Source: Hormiphora californensis (Eukaryota > Ctenophora > Tentaculata > Cydippida > Pleurobrachiidae). Taken from it: a stretch of DNA of 64,000 nt. The position numbers and the translations under genes are program-made. Positions 36,166 through 64,000 of this stretch are shown piece by piece (the first letter of the stretch is position 1; every line of letters starts with the position of its first letter). The stretch lies in the NCBI GenBank assembly GCA_020137815.1, contig CM035353.1, forward strand, positions 2,868,982-2,932,981. Direction: 5' to 3'. The notes beneath the pieces were generated by a model. It searched no databases. It was not told where the DNA came from and saw only the letters and a program-made list of their open reading frames with translations.

Positions 36166-37079
36166 GAGTGACCAACTTACAGTCAGTGTCAGTCAAGAAT
36201 TAGTTCAACTTTATCGGTCAGTACTTTTGGTCAGTTTAGGGCAGGTATTTCTGTAAGTAATGAAATCCTTCAGACGAGAGTCTTGTCCAGGCCCGGTACG
36301 ATGTGCGAGAGCCGACTGATACTTGTGATGTTCTTAAACCCTTCTTTACGGGGCACGCCAAACACAGTCTAGCTAGGCAAACTGATACAATGTATGTCAG
36401 CTATCACACTTGACATACATAATGTGTACATTCAATGTACACATTATGTACGTCAAGACGTTTAAGAGCTGACATACATTGTACTACATTGTCATTTATA
36501 TGCTATATTAGCAGCTAATGCAGTAGTCAATACAATGTCAAGTGTTGTGTACTCCGGTGTACTAGCAGCTAATGTCAAGTGTGTGTCAATGTATAACCAC
36601 AAAAGGGATCAATATAGATACATGCATGCTCTATCAGGGCATTGGCCTGACCCATTCTCGTTTCTCGGAGCGTGCGAGAACTGTGGTCAGAGCATTGGCC
36701 TGACAGTGCATGCTCTATGTCTGTAAATTCTAATTGTATTACTTGAGTTCACAAATTAGTACTTACTTCGCTTCTAAAATACATTCACCATTGTACACTT
36801 TTGCAGTGTACATTGTACACTCTTGCAGTGTACATTGTACACTTTTGCAGTGTACTGTTGTATTTTATAATATAATTAGCGTACATTGTACACTAGATTG
36901 CGAGATGTGGTTTGTTCAAACCCAAACAGGGTCAAGTAATTGAGATACTGTTATACAGTCTAGACTAATTACAGCCCAATTAAATCAGTGTTTGCAGAAG
37001 AGAGTTTAAATGATTTTATTTATCAAATCAAATCAAATCAACACACATTTTTATCAGCGAATCAGCTAGTTCGGGGCTA
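36166..37079. other. Non-coding region with fold-back and short tandem repeats
   Basis: Fold-back at about 36393-36490 (ACAATGTATGTCAGCT with its complement, centred on TGTACATT/CAATGTACA). Direct repeat of CATTGGCCTGAC near 36640 and 36692. Three copies of TGTACAC..TTGCAGTGTACAT at 36786-36855. The missing first exon of the homeodomain gene could lie here or further right, but I cannot define it. Confidence 0.6.
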
Positions 37080-37575
37080 GTTCACACAAACAAACAAACA
37101 AACAAACAAACAAACAAACACCCAAATAAACAAACAAACAAACAAAAAAAACACCCAGTTAAACAAACAAACAAATCAACAAACAAACAAACAAACAAAC
37201 AAACACCAAAACAAACAAACACCAAAACAAACAAACACCCAAACAAACAAACAAATACCCAAACAATCAAACAAACAAATCAACAAACAAAAAAACAAAC
37301 ACCCAAATCAACAAACAAACAAACAAACACCCAATTAAACAAACACCCACACAAACAATCAAACGACCAAACGCCCAAACAAACAAACAAAAACCCAAAC
37401 AAACAAATACCCAAACAAACAAACAAACAAACAAACAAACAAATATCCAAACAAACACCCAAACAAACAAACACCCAAACAAACACCCAAACAAACACCC
37501 AAATAAACCAACAAACAATCAAACCTACCTGATAATAAGATAATAAGATAATAAACCCAAACAAACAAACAAAGA
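37080..37575. repeat. (CAAA)n-rich tract
   Basis: About 490 bp of CAAA repeats with ACCCAAA interruptions; GATAATAAGATAATAA follows at 37531 and again at about 37598. Cys/Leu/Phe/Val frames here are artefacts. Confidence 0.95.
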
Positions 37576-37774
37576 AACACACAAACAATCAAATCTACCT
37601 GATAATAAGATAATAAAGGTATTGTTTCTCAGTTGGGAGGGTTGACTGCTGCATTTCGCATTTATCGAGCAGCTTTCATGCTAAAACAAAGGGCATTATA
37701 ATTTGAGGGATTCATCATAACATGACAGTGTATAATTAATGGCTGGGGAAGGGAAGCTACACAGCAGGTACAGC

Positions 37775-38035
37775 AGAGGAAAATAATGTAGAGAAGGCAT
37801 ATAAATTGAAGGATATGTGGGGGGGGGGGGCAGAGGAAAAAGAAGGTATAAAAATTGAAGGATATCGGGGCGCAGAGGAAAATACTGTAGAGGAGGTATA
37901 TAAATTGAAGGGTATCGGGGCGCAGAGGAAAATAATATAGAGAAGGTAATAAATTGAAGGATATCGGGTGGGGGGGGGGGGGGCAGTTAGTCGTCATGGA
38001 ATGATGGGTATCTCATGGGGGGGGGGGGGGGCTAG
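37775..38035. repeat. ~65-bp tandem repeat with G runs
   Basis: About four copies of ATAAATTGAAGGATATCGGG plus CGCAGAGGAAAATA, separated by TAGAGAAGGT, with poly-G runs near 37820, 37970 and 38020. Confidence 0.8.
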
Positions 38036-40014
38036 ACACAATGGGAGCACGAGTTCAATAACGAACAGAATGAGAAAGGGAGGGAGATAATCGGGAGATA
38101 GACATAAAATGGGGAGGATGATATACATTATATATAAGAGAAAGATATGGGAGATAGATTGTAGAGGGATATAGGGACTCGAGGGGAAGTTGGTAATTAA
38201 ATAACCCCTCCACGCGCGAACGCCCCTGAGTAAATGGGTGACTTCGTAAGTCGTAACCAAGAGAGGGAGGTAGATATGATTGAGAGATATATAGTAGAGG
38301 GATAGATAGGGAGAGGGATGACACAAAAAAAAGAAAAAGGTTATAGAGGGAGGTCGAACGAGTGTGTGTGGGGCAGATAAAGAAGGTACGGAGAGAAGAT
38401 AAAATATGTTTATAGTTCTCCTGGGACGGTGTATATTGTTTTGTGACAGGGGTTGAAAGTTATCGACACTTGACTCTCTCCAGACGAGTGAAGAAATATC
38501 AAATTTGCCTTCAGAAGGACGGCCCACGGGGGGGGGGGGGGGGGGGGATCACTAATTTATTTAAACACAACGTTTTTTTGTAATCGCTATATCAAATAGA
38601 TTGGTTATATCATAAAAACAGTCCTTTTGAAAAATGTTGGGGGTTCCAAAGAGAGGCATGAAGAGTGCGTTCTGAAGCCACCAATAGAAGTTGATCGACT
38701 AAATAATTCAGAATCACTGTAACTTGATTCAACTTGGCGGACTTCAGATGATTTCAGATTACACTGAATGTAAATGAAATCAAATTAACATTCCACATCC
38801 ATTGGAACCCCCGAAAATACTAAGTATATAATATCATCTCACTGTTAAATAGAGTACGAATGTGGTTGTATAAAAACACAAACTCTTAATATATATCTTA
38901 GTTCGCCATAATATTGTGTAGTAACTGTATACACTGCATGTACTTGTATTGCGTTACTCAGTATAAAATCTAATACCCAGAATACTACTTCCGCGTTTTC
39001 AATACAAACTCTTCTTTTTTTCGTCTTTTTTTCGTCTTTTTTTCGTCTTTTTTCTTCCTCTCTACTCTCTCGCTCTCTTTGTAAACATCACATATATGAG
39101 GCATAAACTCTGGCCACTGGCACGTTATTTCAGATACCTTTCTCCCAGCGCGCCGCTGGGAGAAGGTAGTTTATCCGCCAGTGGCGGATAAACTGGTTTA
39201 AATCACGACGACGATCCTGAGGCGTAGCCGAGGGAGAGGCGGAGGGGTTTAAACCAATAACGTGCCATTGGTCAGAGTTTATGGGTTATATACCCTGCTT
39301 TAGTTGTTTGTTTCAAGTATTACACACTAACAAGAGAGAGAACACTAATCAAAACACACAAAGAGAACTGAGAAACAGTCAAAAACATCTCTCAATTGAG
39401 TGTATATTGTTTGGTAACAGTTACTAAGGAGAGAGAGAAAGAAATAACAAGATATGGGGCATGCCAGACATAACACAGAGGAATTGAGATAGTGAAACAA
39501 AAGGGGAGATAAAGAGAGAGAAATTGACGGAATGTGTTGTTTCTTTCTCTCCAATGCAGTGTGTAACTCTTGCAAACAGTGTTCCCTCTGTATTTCAGTA
39601 AGAACTGATCATTTACACACACTTTGAATGTAACATAGGAGTTAATAATAAACAGCCAGCCAGTGGGAAATAATCTGCCGCTGGACTGGCTGTATATTGA
39701 GAGCGCGCCAGTGGGACTTCTCGCCGCTGGCGGGTTATTTAAGTTAGCAGGGTATATAATACGAAAAAAACTAACTAAATAAAAACTACATACTACTAAA
39801 TATACTAATCGGTATCATATATTTTATAGAACACGTCTTATCTTTTTAGGTTTGACTGGTATTGGTAGAAAAAACTTTGAGTTATTAATTAATGTGATGG
39901 TGTGAAAAAATATGTGTTGAGCATTACACTACAGAATGGTTAGTAGTAAAAGGCGTTTAAATATAGCACAAAAATGTGTGGTCACCAGTACCAATTTTAC
40001 ACATCAGATATATA
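38036..40014. other. Non-coding region with GC hairpins
   Basis: Purine-rich at first, with a long G run at 38528-38548. Around 39145-39190 and 39660-39740 are hairpins based on CCAGCGGCG/CGCCGCTGG and TTATCCGCCAGTGGCGGATAA. No supported exon on either strand. Confidence 0.6.
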
Positions 40015-40097
40015 CAGTCGGACCCCGATTTAACGGGCCTCGACTTACCGGGCAAAACCCTTTCCCCCGAGCATCCCGGTAAATCGGTGTCCGACTG
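40015..40097. mobile_element. Pogo/Tigger-like MITE
   Basis: 83-bp palindrome starting CAGTCGGACCCCGATTTAAC and ending GGTGTCCGACTG, flanked by TA on both sides. The ends match the CAGTNG..CCCGATTTA pattern of pogo/Tigger elements and resemble the left end of the 48183 fold-back. Confidence 0.85.
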
Positions 40098-40191
40098 TAT
40101 TATATATATATTTAAATAGCGTTACACCATTTATATTATACCCTTACGACTTACGTTAACACCACTATATAATATCACATAATGTATAACT

Positions 40192-40293
40192 CAGGAACCG
40201 ACCGACACAAGTAAACAACCAATCAGAACTCGTTATTTAGGTCACGTTATCAGCCAATCAGGGACCAGTATTTCCTTATTCGGTCGGTTCCTG
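40192..40293. mobile_element. CAGGAACCGACCGA MITE, copy 3
   Basis: Nearly full copy; it lacks a few bases after GGTCACGT (CACGTTATCAG in place of CACGTGACTGGTTATCAG), which removes the E-box palindrome. Confidence 0.92.
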
Positions 40294-40659
40294 ATATAAC
40301 TTAACTCATGTTATCAGTTATACATCCAGGAATATTGAAACGATTTCTTTTATAAAACGTGAAACTAGAAAAAACCCGCGACACATTATGTTGCTGGGAT
40401 AACTCGTAATAGTTAAAGCCGTTAAAGCTTTATATAACGTTGTTGGCAGGACTGCCCACTATAATACTAGTAAAGGAATCACATTTGAGTTTGCCAGCGC
40501 AATGATACAAAAGGCGTTAAATAAGTGTTAAATAAAAGTATGTAAGGAAAAACATGAGGGATGCTGTATAATAGACGTCTGTATATATTGAGTGAAATTT
40601 AGCATGATATTATATGAATAATGAATGTATTATCTCAGATTAACTCTGTTATATTATAG

Positions 40660-40768
40660 CAGGAACCGACCGAAACAAGTAAACAACCAATCAGAACTCG
40701 TTATTTAGGTCACGTGACTGGTTATCAGCCAATCAGGGACCAGTATTTCCTGATTCGGTCGGTTCCTG
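40660..40768. mobile_element. CAGGAACCGACCGA MITE, copy 4
   Basis: Full 109-bp copy with intact CACGTG and CCAATCAG, nearly identical to the copies at 18482 and 59419. Confidence 0.93.
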
Positions 40769-41091
40769 TTATATAGTGTGTTACATATCATTGTACATAT
40801 ATGCCCCGTTAAAAATATCCCATCTTCTGTCCTTGGCACGATCAGTATTATGACTTATAAGGCCTGGCAATTACTACCAAAGGAGATATATGGCTTATAA
40901 GGCCATGGGAGGAGGTTATTAACCCCCCCCCCCCCGCTTAGCCTCATTAAGTGGATTGTGTAATATAAAGTTACACACTGCACATAGTGTATTCCCTTGT
41001 GTACCAACTCAGGTTGTGCCTTGTTCGACCCTCTCTCTCTCTGCGAGGAGAGCATGACCCCTCAATATTCCTGATCCTATATCAAGTCAGC

Positions 41092-59880
<18,789 letters not shown>

Positions 59881-60145
59881 CTGCAAAAAATGCAAACATT
59901 ATTAACAATATTGTAAATAGTCCAAAATGCGAATGTAAAACTATTTCAAAGAAAACCCATCAATGTTCTCGAACTCGAGCAATAAAATTTTGAAATGGCT
60001 GTCAAAATTTGCTGTCAAAATCTGCTGTCAAAATTTTATTAGATTGGACGTGTAAAATATTAAAGCCCTTTATGACCAATAAAAGAGACAAAATTTAAGC
60101 AATTTAGTCACTAAAATTACAATTTATATATAATCTAAGTAATAA

Positions 60146-61467
60146 GGGGATGTTTCAGCTTGACCGGGAAAAAATGTGTAACAAGAGTTTTCCAACGCCA
60201 TTGTACTCAGAATGGACCCCTCTAACGATCCCAACCAATGCTCAAATTGAGCAGAGGGTGCTAAGGCCTCATTTCCGGGTGGGCGTGGTACCTGTGTTTT
60301 CAACCTGAGGCCAAAACCATAAATACCCTTAAAATAGGAGTAGAGATAAAACCGAGGGCACTAAAGCGATCAGCGTCCTCGCATTAGTGGGGGTAGGTGC
60401 CGGAATTAAGTCTCTATCTCATCTGGTTAATTAGATAATTGGATAATTAGGTTTGCGCATAACCGTTTGTTGGCTATACGGCTATATCCACTTAGAAAAG
60501 GAGTAGAGACAAAACCGAGGGCACTAAAATGATCAGCGTCCTCAAATTAGTGGGGGTAGGTGCTGGAATTATGTCTCTATCTCATCTGGTTAATTAGATA
60601 ATTGGATAATTAGGTTTGCGCATAACCGTTTTTTGGCTATACGGCTATAGCCACTTAGGAATGGTTTGGAGACTTTTCATTGATGCCATTTTGTAGGCAA
60701 AGCGAATTAATGGGGGGTCGACGTCGGACTTTTAAGCTCTATCTTCAACCGTTTAACAGTTATCTGGCTTTTAAGATGCTCCAAATGAGCAAAATACGGT
60801 AAAAAGCCCGATTTTGAACACCTTTAAAGCCAAATAACGGCTAAACGGTTGAAGATAGAGCTTAAAAGTCCGACGTCGACCCCCCATTAATTCGCTTTGC
60901 CTACAAAATGGCATCAATGAAAAGTCTCCAAACCATTCCTAAGTGGCTATAGCCGTATAGCCAAAAAACGGTTATGCGCAAACCTAATTATCCAATTATC
61001 TAATTAACCAGATGAGATAGAGACATAATTCCAGCACCTACCCCCACTAATTTGAGGACGCTGATCATTTTAGTGCCCTCGGTTTTGTCTCTACTCCTTT
61101 TCTAAGTGGATATAGCCGTATAGCCAACAAACGGTTATGCGCAAACCTAATTATCCAATTATCTAATTAACCAGATGAGATAGAGACTTAATTCCGGCAC
61201 CTACCCCCACTAATGCGAGGATGGTGATCGCTTTAGTGCCCTCGATTTTATCTCTACTCCTATTTTAAGGGTACTTATGGTTTTGGCCTCAGGTTGAAAA
61301 CACGGGTACCACGCCCACCCGGAAATGAGGCCTTAGCACCCTCTGCTCAATTTGAGCATTGGTTGGGATCGTTAGAGGGGTCCATTCTGAGTACAATGGC
61401 GTTGGAAAACTCTTGTTACACATTTTTTCCCGGTTTGGGCAAAAATTGTCGTTAAATCCCCTTATTA
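60146..61467. mobile_element. 1.3-kb near-perfect fold-back element
   Basis: Two arms of about 640 bp, 60146-60790 and 60825-61467, are inverted copies almost base for base: AATAAGGGGATG at the left end, CCCCTTATTA at the right, GGACCCCTCTAACGATCCCA and its complement further in. Each arm holds tandem GGTTAATTAGATAATTGGAT blocks. The spacer is about 35 bp. Few mismatches, so recent; no transposase. It lies upstream (gene sense) of exon 59745-59880. Confidence 0.92.
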
Positions 61468-62784
61468 TAAGTTCTTCAGAACTCAGGAGCAATATATTTT
61501 ATAAAGTATTATCTCTAAATGGCTCGCTGATTCACTTTGATTATTATCATAAAAACGTTTCTTACTAACTTGCGTTTCTTAAAAAAAGAGAGTAAGGTAT
61601 ACATACTGCGTGCACAGACATACGTAGAGATAATATAACCATGTTTTAGTAACTTGAGATCCTTAAAATATAAAACTCCCCAATGGAAAATTTGTTGAAT
61701 TTTATATTCACAGCAAAATATGCAATGTGAGTAGAGTTATTACTCACACCGTGTTTCATTAATACTCACACAGACACACAAATTGTGTGTGGGACACTTC
61801 CCTATCCGGATAATTCTCTTGCCGCCTTCTCTCTCTCTCTTTCTCTCTCTCCCAAATATAACATGTACATAATACATGTGTTATAAGATGTACTGCATAA
61901 AAAATGTGTTTTCTCATACTCCACAGTTCAAAACTTCCCCTACATGCCTGTCACGCATATAGGGGAATGGAGGGGCAGGGTAAGCTGTACGCCATGGCCC
62001 AAGTACTTTTTAGGATATGGACCCAGTTTTATTTAGTCGCACCCCCTGTGCAAAGAATGTACATGGAAAGCCAAGATTTCGATTCGCAGTTTTCACCCCT
62101 GAATCCACACCCCTCTTTGAATTTACAGGATACACTGCCCCCCCCCCCCCCCCCCCCGAATTCACAACTAACCCCCCCCCCCCCCCCCCGAATTCTCAAC
62201 TAACCGCATATAATCGGAGTGTCGCCTTCATTGTTAGGAATGTTCACATCAGCAAATGAAGAGAGGAAGGCATTTGCACACACCAGCTTATTTTGTGTAC
62301 TTTTTGTTGTATCCTTGCTCGGGGGCATATTGAGACGGGGCCCGGGTGTATTATATATCTGGAGCTAGAATAGGATTTTGAGTAAGAGTAATTGTAAACT
62401 TCCTATATAATAAAGGGAGATCATTATATAGGGAATTAATACCATGTTAATACAGCTAAACTGGTATTACTACTATTATAGGGGTAATAACTACATGATA
62501 GGGGAATTAAATGTTAATACAGCTAAACTGGTTGTATTACTACTAGGGGTAATAACATGATAATTATCTGGGGGAGCAATAACAGGATGTACATTGCTGT
62601 ATTATATAACCAAGGGTCAAGGAAGCAGTGGGAGAGGGGTTAAATCAACAATATATTATATATTAAACACGTGATGTTGTGTGAAGAGAAATAATAAAGA
62701 GATAAAGTTTACAATACATAAATAGAGCTGACAGTTGGGTTAAATGTATAATAATTTTACCGGCCTGTGTGTGAATAAAATGTA
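61468..62784. other. Non-coding stretch with poly-C runs
   Basis: Short CT tract at 61829-61852, two C runs of about 18-20 at 62139 and 62172 (each followed by GAATTC), and a tandem duplication of AATACAGCTAAACTGG (about 62451 and 62515). The frame at 61904-62203 has no recognisable domain. Confidence 0.6.
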
Positions 62785-62866
62785 CAGGGTGGTCTATAAA
62801 TTATGAGGCCGGCGGGGGAGTATCACCCTTTTGGAGGTACGGCCTCATAATTTATGGCCCACCCTG
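62785..62866. mobile_element. Tc1/mariner-like MITE
   Basis: CAGGGTGGTCTATAAATTAT and ATAATTTATGGCCCACCCTG form terminal inverted repeats around GAGGCC/GGCCTC, flanked by TA on both sides. 82 bp, non-coding. It lies just downstream of the proline-rich gene. Confidence 0.88.
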
Positions 62867-63010
62867 TATATAGAGAACACATAAACTCTTTTTGACAAAA
62901 CAATAATATTGTAATATATAAAGCTGAAATAAAATATCTTTAGAGTTCAAAGCTCCGCACCATATACAATATTACGTCATGTAGAAACATGTAGAAACAT
63001 ATATATATAA

Positions 63011-64000
63011 TCACTGCTCGGCTGTGGCAGCTGGTTCGGGCTCCTGGTTGAGACCTGTAGTTGGATCAGTAGCGAATATCTCCGCTGGTAATTCCTGGTC
63101 AGATGACACGGATAAAATAGCAGATTTATCAAGTGTTATTGTTTCCTCCTCATGTACTGCTGTTGTACAGGGCGGCGTGGAATCTACCTGCCGCCGCTGG
63201 TGTTGTGGCTTTAGAAGACGGTGTGGAATCTACTGGACATCCTCCCTCATTTGGATCTGGTTGTTGTGATTCTGTTCCATTATTGACTGGTAAGGGTGGC
63301 TTGTACTTTTCATCGGGACAGTGCACACACGGGATATAGAGACCGCCTGAGGATGAGTCACCGTGACCGATGCACCTCTCTGTTTTTACAATCGGTGGTC
63401 GAGCAGGTTGTGAAGTAGGCGCTGCTGAGGAAGGGGTTGTGGAGGAGGCGCTAGTGGAGCGGGTGCTGAGGAAGGGGGTTGTGGAGGAGGCGCTGGTGGA
63501 GCGGCTGCTGAGGAAGGGGGTTGTGGAGGAGGCGCTAGTGGAGCGGGTGCTGAGGAAGGGGGCTGTGGAGGAGGCGCTGAAACAGGGGTGTTCTCGGTAG
63601 CAGGTGCAGGTGTAGCAGGTGAAATTCTTTGTCTAGTAGCCATTGAGGTGGGAGAGATAGAGGCTGAAGAGGAAGCTGACACCTGGAGTCCGAGGGCAGA
63701 TAAAACAGGGTTTAGGGATATCGATGTGTTATCTTTGGTTGGTGTGGAGGTAAGGGCTGGTTGGGTGAGAGCCACCCTTGTCCGAGGAGCTTGTCGGGGT
63801 TGTGAGGGAGTTAGTGGTAATTTCACAGTCGTATCATCCACCATCACAACCTCTAAGGCTGGTGCTGGTTTCCGAGCCACCGGCGGTTTTCGTCCAGCCA
63901 CACCCTTGGGAGAGCTTCCTGGTATCATGGTTTTTTTGGAGATCTTAGAGACGAGACTCTTGAGTTGACTGGCATTGGCATGACCCACGGTTAGAACGGG
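63011..64000 (-). CDS. Proline-rich protein, C-terminal part, with two apparent frameshifts
   Basis: Enters from the right edge. Basic N-terminal segment (LKSLVSKISKKTMIPGSS), Thr/Ser/Pro linker, then repeats of PPPQPPSSAPAPLA at about 63430-63590. The frame then breaks near 63433 (CCCC where sister repeats have CCCCC) and continues as ARPPIVKTERCIGHGD and LYIPCVHCPDEKYKPPLP. It breaks again near 63185-63195 and continues to EPEPAATAEQ and a TGA at 63011-63013. Both breaks are one base, at a homopolymer or duplicated GTAGATTCCAC, so sequencing error or allele damage is likelier than splicing. CVHC could be half of a metal site. No family recognised. Separate from the ankyrin gene because of the stop. 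Confidence 0.55.
63425..63592. repeat. Coding tandem repeat, 45-bp unit
   Basis: Four units of GAGGAAGGGGGTTGTGGAGG type in the proline-rich gene, in frame except the first (plus-strand order), which has one G fewer. Confidence 0.85.

Noticed and set aside
36240-36370. Possible minus-strand exon (SRLSHIVPGLDKTLV) upstream of the homeodomain gene
   Set aside because: Short open stretch ending in a stop; no donor giving the phase needed by exon 35650-35813.
37082-37592. Cys/Leu/Phe/Val-rich membrane-like proteins
   Set aside because: Translation of a (CAAA)n tract.
61904-62259. Frames with poly-Pro from C runs
   Set aside because: Driven by two homopolymer C runs; no homology or splice signals.

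Overview
This is eukaryotic DNA from an invertebrate metazoan. The genes have many short exons with GT..AG introns, and the products are animal-type: mitofusin, prefoldin subunit 3, NADH-cytochrome b5 reductase, a homeodomain protein and a large C2H2 zinc-finger protein. The rest is AT-rich sequence full of (GA/CT)n tracts, minisatellites, fold-back and MITE-type DNA elements and LINE-type reverse transcriptases. A non-bilaterian such as a sponge is possible, but I cannot name a species. I see no rRNA, tRNA, CRISPR array or prokaryotic operon.

All seven cellular genes lie on the minus strand. From left to right: 54-3530 mitofusin (N-terminal part, continues beyond the left edge); 4833-5375 prefoldin 3 (VBP1); 7342-12615 cytochrome b5 reductase (complete, 8 exons); 12952-14576 a BTB/POZ-like gene with an unresolved break; 16448-35813 a homeodomain gene of at least 8 exons; 41092-59880 an ankyrin / zinc-finger gene of at least 11 exons with ten C2H2 fingers; 63011-64000 the C-terminal part of a proline-rich protein, with two apparent frameshifts. 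Exons were assembled by reading splice sites and requiring matching codon phase at every join.

The introns hold most of the mobile DNA: a 5'-truncated reverse transcriptase with an R2-like C-terminus (19736-21982), a long terminal-inverted-repeat element (22820-27730) and a CR1/Jockey-like LINE (27760-31670) in the homeodomain gene; a pogo-like fold-back (48183-55340) split by a second LINE (about 49600-54388), and a 1.3-kb fold-back (60146-61467), in or beside the zinc-finger gene. A 109-bp MITE family with CAGGAACCGACCGA ends occurs in five full and two partial copies.

The most unusual signal is a set of minisatellites seeded on exon-intron junctions. In at least six places, in three genes, the DNA across one splice site (20-40 bases of exon plus adjoining intron) has been amplified in tandem, from 2 to about 37 copies. 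The intact exon always sits at the exon-facing end, so the intron is filled with decoy splice sites. In cytochrome b5 reductase this affects both ends of intron 2, the donor of exon 3 and the acceptor of exon 6. The homeodomain and zinc-finger genes also share a paralogous ~50-residue module resembling the CstF-50 N-terminal dimerisation segment, encoded by exons of the same phase.
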